This document shows, in pieces, positions 24,791 to 37,164 of a stretch of DNA of 64,000 nt (position 1 is its first letter; every line of letters starts with the position of its first letter). The notes below the pieces were generated by a model. It saw only the letters and a program-made list of their open reading frames with translations, ran no database searches and was not told the origin of the DNA. Position numbers and translations under genes: made by a program. The stretch spans positions 39,105 to 103,104 of the forward strand of contig JAXGGA010003418.1 in NCBI GenBank assembly GCA_038373865.1. Direction: 5' to 3'. The DNA comes from Uloborus plumipes. Taxonomy: Eukaryota; Arthropoda; Arachnida; Araneae; Uloboridae.

Positions 24791-25364
24791 TATTTAATTT
24801 AAAATAATTTCAAAATTAGCTTCATCGCTGAAACTTTAACCGTGCTCAAATTCACTTTTTTTGTACCAACTAGATTCGGTATTTGAAAGTTAAACCACTT
24901 AAATACTTTCTAATTATTTAAATATCACCATGTTTTAAAAGACCGTTCGGCATTGTGAACTGAAGTATAATATAAAGGCCTTTTCATTTGTCTCGAGTTG
25001 CCAGCCTCTTTATATGCGTTATATTTGCGAAGAATTCTTTTACCTACTACATTCTTCCTTTCACTACTAAATATCTTTGTACCGATAAGAACCGCACTTG
25101 AGCTTAGATTGAGAGCACTTGAGGCCTGGGCTTTTTTTCCCCCAAGCGAATATGTAAATAATTAATTGCGTCATATCTGTTGAATAATAGTATCTGAAAA
25201 CGTCAACACGGGATAGATACCCTTGAATGATGCCACAATTTGTTTCAACATTTTAAAACTCCTTCTCCTCTGTGTCACATAGCGTCACACTTATTTCCTC
25301 TGTCTATGCTGTCACACACTTTCTTGCTGCCAAAATAACGGTTTAAGAGAAGTCATTTTATTAG
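24791..25364. other. No gene seen
   Basis: Non-coding. It may include decayed upstream sequence of the LINE fragment that follows, but no motif supports this. Confidence 0.4.
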
Positions 25365-25560
25365 AATACAAAGCCGCCTTTCGGGCTGCTATCTTTGTTA
25401 GCTATTGAAATTTACCGATCTCTCTTACAGTGTCTATCGAACAAACAAAAACACATTGATCTTCGATGGATCCCAGCGCTCTATGGAATGAAAGGGAATG
25501 ATAAGGTTGATGTCTTGGCTAAAAAAGGTTCAGCAATTTTACAAACTGCTAAGTATTATA
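25365..25560 (+). pseudogene. LINE RNase H domain fragment
   Basis: The frame encodes LRWIPALYGMKGNDKVDVLA, the conserved stretch of the RNase H domain of Jockey/R1-type non-LTR retrotransposons (compare the usual W-I-P-x-H-x-G-x-x-G-N-x-x-A-D). An alternative frame upstream reads KAAFRAA, like the SKAA helix, so there is at least one frameshift. Two usual residues are replaced: the His after IP is Leu and the Ala before Asp is Val. The homology stops exactly where a G-rich MITE begins at 25561. RT and other domains were not found. Dead fragment. Confidence 0.75.
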
Positions 25561-25727
25561 CAGGTCCGTCATTTAGGGGGGGAGGGGGGTCATTTGCCCA
25601 ACCCCCCGACTTTGGAAAATCAATGCATTGGCATATAAGTGGGCGTGGTTTTTGCCACTTTTTGGTAGTTTTACTTGTGTATGCACCATCCCCCCCCTGG
25701 AAAAATTCGAAATGACGTACGTCCCTG
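25561..25727. mobile_element. 167-bp G-rich hAT-type MITE, copy 1
   Basis: Tips CAGGTCCGTCATTT and (inward) CAGGGACGTACGTCATTT, with G/C runs just inside. Nearly the same length and sequence as the copy at 35014-35182, which has a perfect 8-bp duplication. The duplication here is degraded. It interrupts the LINE fragment. Confidence 0.8.
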
Positions 25728-25939
25728 GTATACCTTTCTTGAAATCAGATAGCCCCAAACTGTGCGGCATCTTGCATGGGACTAATGCCGATGTTCTATC
25801 TCAGAACCATATATATAGTTATTTGCATAGGTGTCCAAATATTTATTGGTAGTTAATGTAAGACAGAGAATCTCAAACTTCTTAGGCCACGGAATTTTTA
25901 GTTCTTCACGTTCACTTCCAAAAACCCCATTCTGGTTAA

Positions 25940-26464
25940 GGGCCATTCCTTAGTGACTAATTTAACATTGAGAGCTGATTTTTACTGTTTTTACTTGTAA
26001 CTTAAAGGATAAAAAATATTTTTTAGTTATGCTGGTGGATTTACAATGTACATGGTACCTATGTATCATTTCTGCTAAGAATTTAAAACAAAATTACTGA
26101 CAGTAGATATTTTTTCAACCAAAATAGCAGCGTGACTAACGTAACATTTTTACAATCCTGAAAATTAACGCACATGTTGTGAGGCAAAAATTTCTCAAAG
26201 TTAAGCAAGTGTTAAAAATTGAATGATATATTTGAGAAATGTGTAAAGTTGGCTTTTAGAAACATAAAACACATTTATTAAAACTCAATTTTTTTAGCCT
26301 TAATTGTCACTTTTACTCAAGACGGAGTGTGACTAACGTAACGTGACTAACGTAACCATCCAATAACAAGCAGAAAACAAACTACAAACTATTTATTATA
26401 GCTAATCTCGGTGATAATTACAATATTTTTTCAATTTTTTTAACTTCTTGTGTGGAATGATTTT

Positions 26465-26499
<35 letters not shown>

Positions 26500-26569
26500 T
26501 TTGATACTTTTTTCACTTCGGTATTTTTTTTTCCCTTCGGCTGAGGTTGACATTTCTAAGGAATGACCC
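25940..26569. mobile_element. 630-bp TTAA-flanked element
   Basis: TTAA lies at 25936-25939 and 26570-26573. Inside it the tips are GGGCCATTCCTTAG and (inward) GGGTCATTCCTTAG. The TTAA target is that of piggyBac-like elements, although their usual tip is CCC rather than GGG. GTGACTAACGTAAC occurs three times inside. Non-coding. Confidence 0.7.
26464..26503. repeat. (ATTT)n microsatellite
   Basis: About ten TTTA units lie near the right end of the TTAA element. Confidence 0.95.
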
Positions 26570-26573
26570 TTAA

Positions 26574-29500
26574 TGACTAAATGACAAAATGTTAGCGATC
26601 TGAAAGTCAAATAATAATCATTCACTACCATAATTACTATCTTCTATATAGAAGAAACTTGAGACAGTGTTCCGTGGAACACTTTTTAAATCACTGCAAT
26701 AGGAAACAATGGCGGTTGAATAAAATCGGATTGCTCACAAGAAGCCATGTGCAAAATAACTGGTGCATTCGCTAAAACATTGACGTGAAGGATTGCAATA
26801 TTGCTTGAACGAGCGTCTTGAACATTGTGTTCATATGCCATGCCACTATGTGCAACTCTTTTTCAATAACTGTACTCTTACGCTTAGGCAAAACCAGGTC
26901 GTTCATTTGATCGTCGAATTAATTTTCTTACATCTTTTATTCTACACAGTTTGCTATTATTGAAAAGTTAAAACAAAAAAAACATGCAATACAAAAAACG
27001 ACCTCCTCTACTATTTGTAATCACATTTACAATTTGAAGTTCTCCAAAAGAATTATAGTTTCTTTAGAGCCTAAAGTTTACAAGAAATTGAGAATTATTA
27101 AATTTATTTACGGTTATATTTTAACCGCAAATATACTTAGCATTCTGAGACACGAGGAGATTAATCTTAGCAAAAAATCTTGAAATACAACCGACGCGTC
27201 TCTTTTGCAATCTGCCCACTCGGAAAAGTAAAGAATGCTAAATTTTTCCCCGAGCGGCTACAATTGCTTTCAGTAATGTGTGTCCCTAACTGTAATGTTT
27301 ATTCTTCGTTTTTATCTTTCTAACTCTTAGTTCTGCTTTGATTTCGCTTGGTTAGATACTAAACAAATAAACTTTAAAGCTTACATTTTGCTTTGTGGGC
27401 CGACACGTTCCCAGCACACAAGAATGTCTGTTCTTTCTTTATCTTAAAAATGTAAACAGGACAGAATAAATGAAAGTATGATTTATTATGAGAGATATGG
27501 TTTAAAGTTATTACCTTTTAAAATGAAATGTTTTTAATTAAATATTTCTTGATTCAGTTAAAGTTTTTGATTCGTTTACATGAATAACGTAAAATATTGA
27601 TAAAAACAAATGAAAAGAAAACAATAAAAAATAATAGAATAAATACATAAAAAAATAGTTATCAATATTTTCGTGAATTAATAAATCATATCTGTACGAC
27701 TTTGTTTACAAACAAGTATCGCTTTTAACCAAGTAAACAAATAAGTACTGCCTTATTTCTGCCCTAAATTTATATTTTAAAATTATTTAGACTTATTTTT
27801 CTCACTAAGAGAAAGCTATAAGAAATACCACAAACTTATAAAGCAAATTTGTGTTTTCTATAGGTTTTGTTCACAAATAGTATTCTTGGAATTTCTTCGA
27901 TAAATCAGCACAGAAGTTCCTAGACGTATTGCAAGGAATGAATATGGAATACACCCTATAATATGGGAAAACACCCTAATGTTTATTTTCAGAAGCTTTT
28001 CCCTTTAAACAAATTTCTCAGAAATAATAAAGTGGACATCTGTTTTAATGGTTAATATGCAAACAAATTTGGCATTTAGACTTGTTTAAGCACTCGGAAT
28101 TCAAATCAGAAAGAGTCGTGTGTTCGAATCAGAATTTTGAGGTTAGTCCTTATTAATAATATAAATTAGTGCCATTAGCGAATTTTATTTGAATATTTTA
28201 AGAACATTAAAATCGATGCCAATGATTCCTTATCTTTTAATTTACCGTACATAACGCCTGAGTAATAACATTTTTAGAAGGACAGATGTAGCGCGTTTTA
28301 AAAATCTTGTACTTCATCATTTAAATATGTTCTAACTCAATGAGCTTTTTTTTCCTCATTTTAGGGTATTTAGTTATGTGCCTCGTGTACTAAAATATGG
28401 GGGACATAAACTATTATTTTTTACACGATAAACTGGTAAATATTTTCATTAATACATTTTAAATTGCGTTTTCTTTATTGATTAAAAATCAGTAAATAAA
28501 TAATTAAATGAACTAAGTTCACTTCTCTTGAATTAATTGCAGCACATAGAATACAAGTTTCTGATAATTTCTAAACGTCCACTCTTATATGCTTCCTGCT
28601 GCAATTTTTTTTCCTTCAACCCGTGAAGCTTCAATTCAAATGAAAAATTGGGATTAGTTTTTACAGTAGTTATATTTGTTATTTATGTAGTTTATGCTCC
28701 CAAAATATTTTCTTTCTGTTTTTGGAGAATTTTAAACTATAAGCTAAAAATTTCTTTAAAAAGGACTAGTTTATTTAACTACTTTTAAATAATTTTGCTT
28801 CAAAATATCATCAAAACTTTGCACTATGCTTGTCTCGTTGCCAAATTTTAAAGCTTTTAGTAAACAAAATGTTAGACATTTCCAGGTTTGGTATTTTGCA
28901 CCACCATTAAAAAGAAGCTTAAGCAAATATCAACCTTGCAGTTAAGAGCATCTCGTTATCTGACAGTTACCTTATTAGTTCAAGTATCAAAAAGATAAAT
29001 CGCGTTTATTCGAAACTTTAGTCAGTTTTCGGTGTCATAGTTGCAAATTCCTCAAATTCCAGATACTTTTCTTTCGATAGTATATTTATCAATTAGAAGC
29101 GTGTTTACCCTTTATCTCACAAATTAAACATCCCTCATTTTCGAGGTGATATCGTCATACTCGGTTGGTTGTAAACTCCAACTGTTAATTGAAACTAGAC
29201 AAATTATGCAAGGTTTGGCATCGTCCATTTTTGTCCCATACTTTATTATAACTGATTAAGCACACAATCTAATGTGAATTACAAAGTTAAAACCTAAAAT
29301 TTAAAAAAAAAAGAAAAAACGCGTGTCCGAAAAAAAGCGTTAGTGAGTAGATTACCAGACATGTTTTGATCTACTCATTAAAATACATGCTGTAGAGGTT
29401 TTAAAATAGCACATCCTAAGTGAACATATTGTTTCCAGTGAGATTTCAACTCTTCGGAGAACAAGTACAGGTATTTTAATAAATCTTATGTTAAAATTTC

Positions 29501-29976
29501 CTTCCGTTCCGCTACAACGGCTTTTGACAGATATAGGCGGTTTTTAAACCCGTTTAAGAGGTTAGCTATAAGTTTCGTTCTGTAGGGTAATCAACAACCC
29601 CCTCAGATGAAAATGCGTGACCGAAACCATGGGCCCATATTGTCGGGTAACTGCTCCCTGAATAACACATAAATTAAGCATTCTAAAAAAGTACTGTTAA
29701 AAGGATTGTTATGAATTAAATGTGTGTACGTGTGTAAGCAAAGTATGTATGTCAATCTCTTAGCCGATATTAACAAGTTTTCTGCCATTCTACAGCTCTG
29801 GTGGAATCCCTTTTAACATATTCATTTTCCCCTCCTTGAAAACTAGGATTACGACACATCGTTTTTATCATTTCAAGATCAAAAGGCTAACAGTGACTCT
29901 TTCATATCCAGGAAAGTCTCTCTGGAAACAATATATCAACTCAAGAGGAGACTTTTTCGGAACTTGTATATGTGTT
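26574..29976. other. No gene seen
   Basis: A 3.4-kb AT-rich stretch. A GTGTTCGAATC word near 28120 resembles a B box, but no matching A box or tRNA fold was found. No transposon termini were identified. Confidence 0.5.
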
Positions 29977-29980
29977 TTAA

Positions 29981-30856
29981 CCCTTTCTGGACAACATATT
30001 TTTCACCTAAGGAAACAATTTTTTCCTTCAAATCTCAATCAAGGGAGACCATAGGAAGCACACCTACCTATTTTTTAAGAACTTACTGCTACTGGCATGT
30101 ACAACAGGGTGGGGCGAAAAATAAAAAGTTTTTCAGAGCAACTTCTAATAGTTGCCAAAAGTTGTCTTTGGTGATAGTTAGCTTTTGTGCAAAATTTGAG
30201 AAAAATCGGTTAATATCTTCAGGGGGCGCTCGATCGCAAAGTTTTACCATAGCTTTTATCGGGATTTTATGGTTAAAATATGAAAAATAATGCCGTTAGA
30301 TAATCTCATTGCATTTTTTTTACTCATAAGATGTTTTTATGCATTAAAAGCATATGAAATGACTCCCAAACATTATTTTATATGATATATTTATATTTCA
30401 AAAAAATCACTTTTTTTCACGTTTTTGTTCCTTTTTAAATGCTTGAAATAAAAATATATCATATAAAATAATTTTTTGTGAGTTATTCCATATGCTTTGA
30501 GTGCATGGATATATCTTATGAGTAAAAAAATGCAATGAGATTAGCTAACGGCATTGTTTTTCATATTTTAACCATAAAATCCCGATAAAAGCAAAGATAA
30601 AACTTTGCGATCTCAGCGCCCCCTGAAGATATTAACCGATTTTTCTCAAATTTTGCACAAAAGCTAACTATCACCAAAGACAACTTTTGGCAACTATTAG
30701 AAGTTGATCTGAAAAACTTTTTATTTTTTGCCCCACCCTAATGTACAAACGTGCCAAAAACATCACAATGCTCTATTGTGGAATAACTCACTTAGCAACT
30801 GAGGCAAAATGGTTCTGGAGGTATGTGCCGAATTTGGCACTCCTAACGTTAAAGGG
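29981..30856. mobile_element. piggyBac-like MITE interrupted by a foldback element
   Basis: TTAA lies at 29977-29980 and 30857-30860. The tips inside it are CCCTTTCTGGAC and (inward) CCCTTTAACGTTAGG. The CCC tip plus TTAA duplication is the piggyBac pattern. Only about 230 bp belong to this element; the rest is the nested foldback. Non-coding. Confidence 0.6.
30105..30740. mobile_element. 636-bp foldback element with perfect 8-bp target duplication
   Basis: ATGTACAA flanks both sides (30097-30104 and 30741-30748). The tips are CAGGGTGGGGCGAAAAA and (inward) TAGGGTGGGGCAAAAAA. The arms match inversely over roughly 300 bp each, with a short AT-rich centre near 30420. The 8-bp duplication points to hAT-type transposition. 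Nested in the TTAA element, so it is younger. Confidence 0.9.
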
Positions 30857-30923
30857 TTAACTGCTAGATAAATAAATGTCTTGTAATCTACTTACCGACA
30901 TAACTTTCCAGATAGAACATGTA

Positions 30924-31547
30924 CAGGGTATTCTAAAATTATTTTCCCCTATGAACTAAGCACTAACGATCCATTCGCTAAATTTATTAGAAAAAATTTT
31001 AGATATAGTTGTGTGAAGCTATGCGTTCGAGATTGTGATGATTTGAAAAACACAGTTCTAACGGCTATGGGAACAATAAATCAATTCTGAAATTTTCCAA
31101 ATGTAAAACCCGCTTTATTCTTGCACAAATTATTCAGCCTATTAAAAAACTGCAAATGACCTTAGGACGAACACTGTGTGACATAAAGGCTTGTTGGCAT
31201 GTTCTGCGATGAATGCTTTTCATACTGTCTCCCTCGTGTTGTCATAAGCCTTTTATAATTTTCTCCTTTGCAAAAGCTTTACGAAAGCAATTTCACTTGG
31301 GCCAACGTCACTTGGGGTTTTTCAATAAGCTGATCAATTTACGCAAAAAAAAGTAGGTGTTGCGTTTGAATTTTTTTTTTTTTAATTTGTTCACTGTACC
31401 CATAACTGTGAGCACTGCACCATTTTAAACCACCTCAATGTAGAGCGCAAACATTCAAATAACCATATTAAAATCTTGATTCAATTAATTCAGTGAATAC
31501 ACCGAAAGGACTTCGTATATTAGGAAAATAACTTTTGGACCATCCTG
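30924..31547. mobile_element. mariner-like relic
   Basis: CAGGGTATTCTAAAATTATT and the inverted end CAGGATGGTCCAAAAGTTAT are flanked by TA. At 624 bp it is too short for a full mariner and no frame survives; probably a deletion derivative. Confidence 0.6.
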
Positions 31548-31974
31548 TATATTCAGCTCTATCTTATTTTGCTTGATGTAACTTTTACTTTCTTTGCTAT
31601 ATACATACCTATACTTACCTATCTATTTTATTAGTGTACTACCTAGCAATTTCATCAAAGTTTAAATATAAAATTAAAAAACGAAGCCATTTTTACCAGT
31701 ATGATTTATTTTTTGCCTTATAGCTTAGCATGTAGAGTGTTATATCTTTGCAAAAAAGGGTAATATCTGTAAATTAGGGTTTTTCAGCATTTTGTTTCAC
31801 AAAAACTGCAGACCCGCATTTAGGGGTTACAAGGAATATCTTTTTGAATCGAAAGAAATGTGAGCTTTAGAATGAAAAGTCATATCCTGAAGCTCACACT
31901 TCTGTGCATTGAAAACGCGTGTCTTAGAAACCCAAAACATGTTTTCACAGCAATTTACAATTTTTGTACTAGAA

Positions 31975-32332
31975 AACGTTGAACAATCTTAATTTACTTT
32001 TCTAATACAAAGGTATTTATTCAATTTCATGGTAAGATCTGTAAAATATTTAAATCTATGATGGAGTTTTAAGCAGTTAAACGAACGTATTTACCTGTAA
32101 AAGCGGCCATTTTGATGACGTCATCACGGAATGACCTTGACCTCCGATCAAGTGTCTCTCGGCGTTTTTTTGTCCTCCTATGTGAATTTAAGCCCCACAT
32201 AAAATTTCAGACTGGTATCCGGAAGTGAAATATTTTTGCACTAACTCCACGGACTATTTTATGAAACGTTGAACAATCTTTATTTACTTTTCTAATACAA
32301 AAGTATTTATTAAATTTCATAGTAAGATCTGT
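31975..32332. repeat. 68-bp direct repeats 290 bp apart
   Basis: Bases 31975-32042 and 32265-32332 share AACGTTGAACAATCTT and TACTTTTCTAATACAA with few differences. Between them is a GC-richer block with TGACGTCA at 32116. It could be a partial tandem duplication or an element with direct ends. Confidence 0.8.
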
Positions 32333-35013
32333 TCCAATCAAAAGAAAATTTTGTCGAGCATTAAACAACAGCATAGAACAGTATAACTTCTGCAGAATTA
32401 TCTCATTAAATATTTCAGATGTACTGCCACTATTTTTCAGATAAATTTATTGAACTAATACTTTTTTCTATGTTTTAATAACCCACTTTCAACTTTTAAT
32501 CTAAACAAAAATGATATTTAACAAATAACTCGTTAAACACCAACGGTCCGAGAATAGGGACATGTACTTTTTTCCTTTTGAAATATTTTAAAGTACATTC
32601 ACATTTATGCTATATTTCATAAAGACAGGAATAAAATTAAAGTAAAACAGATTTTTGTTGCAGGAATGTTTTCTTGTTTTGTTATAACATACAACTATTA
32701 GCATTTAATAGCTATGCATAATTTGGAGGAAATATAAAACTTTTAATTAAAACGATAAAAAACTTTTACATTTATTTTTACAGGTGCCTGGTAATGTATA
32801 CCCAGAGTGCGAAGTTTGTGCGTAACATGTAAGTTGTTTCAATTATTTTTATGCATTTTCTTTGAACATTTACTTTCGATTTACATTTTAGTGATTATGC
32901 CTGACTAGTACATTTCTAAATTGAGAAAAAAAATAACTTTTTTAAAAATTGTTTTAATACCTTTAAATTACCTTCATGTCTTTGATTCATTTTATGCATA
33001 GAAAATATCGTCAAGTTAGCCTTCCAAAATTTTGGTTTCCGCACGTAACGCTAAGCAATCTTTCAAATAAAATAGTAAAAATTTTAACAGTATCAAAACA
33101 GTAAGTGAATAAAAAACATTAAAAAGTTTTTTTTTTCTCCGGAGCTTACAAACATTACTGCTTTTTTAAAGGGGAGCTGAAAAGTAAAATATTGTGAGAT
33201 AAAAGCAGTAGAAAATTATTCTTTAAATATTATTACAAAAGGTAATATTGTAGCTTGTTTCTGAAAGTTTGACAACAAAAATAAATAAATAATGATAAAA
33301 AAAAGCAAGTATTTGCATTGTGCAAACAAATTTTTGCTTACTTTTGTAAGTAAGTGTGTGTATTTATTTAGTCTAAGATTTTCATATTGCTTCACGTTGT
33401 TTGTTCGTAATATCTTTATATATTACCGTTATTTCTATTTGTATGAACTTGTTCTTATACCCAACAATAGAAAATCGAAAAGAAGGAAAAAAAGTCTTGA
33501 AACATATTATTCGCCTCTTAATATTGAACAGCTTATGGTGAAATGACATTGCAAATAATACATAATGTAGTAATCATGGAAACATTGTAAAAGCTATTTG
33601 TTACATCCCTCATACAAAACTAATAATTATTCATTATTAAAGAGATAATGTTTATCAACGGAGTAACTATTCGGCTCACGTAAGAGTTACACGCACATCT
33701 ACGATCAAGAGGAGAGCACAAATATTGTTGCACACAGTAGAAGCAGAATATTAATGCACGGTCTTCATTTCTTGTGTGCCGCGGACTACAACCTGTTATT
33801 TCTCTGTTTTATCAATAATTGATTGCGTTGATTTGTAAAAAGTAGCATGCTAAAGTGGGTTGCATGAATATTACATAATTTACTAGTTTGCTATAGGGTT
33901 TTTTAACAGTTTTTTTTTTTTTTCAATTTTTATCTGCTTAAAACTCTTACTTGAATGGTTTACATACATTTTAGGCTTAAAATAGTTCGCCGTTGCCACA
34001 TTTATTAAGTTATTTAACGTCCTGTTTATGGGATATTTTGCAGATATGTGAACAAAATACGACCTTACTTGACTTTTCTTTTGCAAAGTAACATTACAGA
34101 AGGCATCTGTGATTAATTTTAAGCAAATCATTTTAAAGTAGTTTAATTTTATGAAAAATAAGTTCGCAAAAAAAAAAAAAAAAAAACTTACTTTCTGTAG
34201 ATTGTTGTTTGACTGATTTGTCTGAAAATAGTTGTCAATAAATAAACTCTGATATCCAAATAGTGACTCTAACTGGTTTTCTCAAGAAGGACTATTTAAC
34301 TTGTAAAACACAGCTTTACTAAAATGATATACCCATTACAGATTTTTGTACGCAGTAACTTACAAGCGTCCCGTTTTTAGGCTACTGGGCATAAATGGGT
34401 TAACACATGTTAGGTCTTTGCAGGTTGTTTTGTGCAAGGATTTGATGCTTTTTATTAAAATGGAACTGTCCTAAAGGAGAGCGTATAACGAATTATTTGT
34501 ACTTTTTTTCTTACTGTTTATTGTTACTGTTTATTGCTTACGTTTTACTAAGCATTCAAAAACAAACAAAATCTATAAATTCTGAAGAATTTCTTTGAAT
34601 TCTTAGACATACATGATTCAGGATTTTGATATTGGCATCCTTCCTTCAAAATGATTCCTTTTTTCGTGTCTAAAAGACTTTTATGTCATTATATAACAAG
34701 AAGAAACCATAAATGCTTCATTTCAGGTCAACTTTATATTATGGGAATTGAACTGTGTGTGTTTTGTATTTAAACAGCTTTACTTGATTTTGAAATAGTA
34801 TTCTGCTTTTATGTGCGGTTTGATGGTTTTTTTTTTTCTTCTTTTGAGGATTATTCCATATGAATAAAGCATTTAAGATCTGAAAAGCATTCCCATACGG
34901 CATTTAGCACCTGAAAACGCATGTGTGTAAATGCATAAGTTGCTTTTATGTAAATATATCTGCTATTGTTTATTCTTAAAGCTGTAGGAGGATTATGAGT
35001 GAATATCTTTTTT
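32333..35013. other. No gene seen; one TTAA-element end relic
   Basis: At 34367-34402, AGCGTCCCGTTTTTAGG followed by GGGCATAAATGGGTTAA resembles the right end of the piggyBac-like family at 60358-60960. Its left end was not found. The rest is featureless AT-rich DNA with poly-T/poly-A runs. Confidence 0.5.
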
Positions 35014-35182
35014 CAGGCCCGTCATTTAGGGGGAGGGGGGGTCAATTCCCCCCTCCCCTGGCTTTGAGAAATCAATGTATTTACATATAAGTGGGTGTGG
35101 TTTTTGATGTTTTCCGGTGAAATTGCATTGTGTTTGAACCCTTTGCCCCCCCCCCCTGGAAAAACTTGAAATGACGTCCCTG
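35014..35182. mobile_element. 169-bp G-rich hAT-type MITE, copy 2
   Basis: A perfect TCTTTTTT duplication flanks it (35006-35013 and 35183-35190). Tips CAGGCCCGTCATTT and (inward) CAGGGACGTCATTT. The middle shares ATCAATG...ACATATAAGTGGG with copy 1 at 25561-25727. Confidence 0.9.
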
Positions 35183-35832
35183 TCTTTTTTATATTTTTAA
35201 GCGATTATCATCTAGCATTACCTCTTAAAGTTACAAAGTAAGTTTAAACGTAACTATTTTTGTTGATATATTTGAAATATTTCGTTGGTTTTTAATATTA
35301 AAAGAAGAGTTTTTAAGCCTAAATATTCCAAAAAAAATCAAAATAAAGTATAATTTTCTCTGATCTATATTGATATTAATCGTCGTACAATACTTGTTTT
35401 ACTCATCTGCCATGAAAATTATGAGCACCAGATACAAAGAAATATACATTTAGACTAACTTATTTAATGCTTCAAATATTTTTAGGAAAGAAAAAAAATA
35501 TTCAAAAATGCTTTTTCACTTTAAATTCTTAAATGTTTTTACTATTTCTCCGAGGCAGAGTTTCATCTAACTAGTAAGCACAAAATATTAAATCAGAAAC
35601 AAAGAAGTGCGACCTGTGATAGTCAGATGAAATGTATAATGAACATCTGTAACTTCCTTCATAAAAGTTTCAACACCATTTCCTCACTTTGTAAGTACTC
35701 ATGAGAGCTTTCGCGCGTACACATTTGAAGCAGTGAGAAGCAAAGGGATGTTAGCACCAAAATTGAAAATTTGTAGATAATTGGAACTAATGGTAGAGAG
35801 ACAACTCTTGTGTTTTGAGGCAAGAGATAGTA
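35183..35832. other. No gene seen
   Basis: AT-rich, no supported feature. Confidence 0.5.
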
Positions 35833-36645
35833 CTAATAGTACAGCAGATATATGACCGAATTGTGCCTTTAATGATAGAAACATGAAACTTGGCACACGT
35901 ATAATACACATCAAAAGATTTAATTCTGGATACGCGGCCATCTGAGATTTCGTCTATTGGAGTAATGGCAGCCGACAAACTGCTAAATTTTCGTACTTTT
36001 TTCGAATTTTTTCCATGTTGACCATGAAAAAGTACGTTTTTGACAAACATCATGCATTACACATTTAAACTACATTAAATTTGCTACAAGTTGATACCAA
36101 AATGGACTAGCTAGCTATAATAGTTTTTGAGATACAGCTTCTCAAAGTTTCACAAATTCTCCAAATTTCACATTTTTTGTTGATTTCCTTGTTGTATCAT
36201 ATATGCAAATGTCTAGATATCCTTAATAACCTGTATTATAGAACAGCAGATATGTGACCAAATTGTGCCTTTAATGATAGAAACATAAAACTTGGCACAA
36301 GTGTAATACACATCAAGAGATTTAATTTTGGATACGCGGCCGTCTGAGATTTCGTCTATTGGAGTAATGGCAGCCGTCAAACTGCTAAATTTTCGTACTT
36401 TTTTCGAATTTTCCCCATTTTGACCATGAAAGAGCACGTTTTTGACAAATATCATATGATACATATTTAAACTACATTAAATTTGCTACAAGTTGATACC
36501 AAAATGGACTTGTTAGCTATAATAGTTTTTGCGATACAGTTGCTCAAAATTGCACATTCTCCAAATTTGGACATTTTTAGTTGATTTCCTTGTTTAATCA
36601 TATATGCAAATGTCTTTATATCTTCAATAAGCTGTATTGTATAAG
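35833..36645. repeat. 402-bp tandem duplication, two copies
   Basis: ACAGCAGATAT at 35841 recurs at 36243 and the following sequence stays alignable for the whole unit (for example GGATACGCGGCC and TTTCGTCTATTGGAGTAATG in both). The pairs of similar minus-strand frames at 35787-36053 and 36213-36464 are the two copies of one chance frame. Confidence 0.9.
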
Positions 36646-36926
36646 TAGTGAAGTAAAAATTTATTGAATTTAACATTTTGAAGAGACTGGGAGATTGAGT
36701 AAACGTTTTGAGGGAGGGGGGAGGTTTCTGTTCACAAACAGAGAACTGATATCCAAAAGAGAGAGGATATTGAAATCCAAAGCTTCCTCTGAATATATTT
36801 AGAGTTCCTTCAAACCTTTTTAAATCATGTTAAATGACAACTGTTTAAGAGTTATTGTTGTTTGTTGTTTCATGCATAAAGAGTGTGCTCCTCGTAATTA
36901 TATATATTAGAGTTTAATTACAATTA

Positions 36927-37105
36927 CAGTCGAACCTCGTCAATTCGAACACGCTTAAAATGAATTACGTCTAAGACGAACTGCCGATCCCGGTCCTATT
37001 TTAACTACACATACGTTATTTATTGTTTTTTGGATTAAATGAAATGCGCTTAAGACGAATTAATTTTAAAGGTCCATCTATGTTCGTTTTAACGAGGTTC
37101 GACTG
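36927..37105. mobile_element. pogo/Tigger-like MITE
   Basis: CAGTCGAACCTCGTCAATTC and the inverted end CAGTCGAACCTCGTTAAAAC. TA lies at the left (36925-36926) and a mutated CA at the right. 179 bp, similar in type to 24615-24790. Confidence 0.75.
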
Positions 37106-37164
37106 CAATTTATTTAAATATTCAAGAAATTAATGACTCATTTAAAGAAAAAAAGAAAACACAG

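Noticed and set aside
28080..28145. tRNA-like GTGTTCGAATC
   Set aside because: There is a B-box-like word only; no A box at the right distance and no cloverleaf could be drawn.
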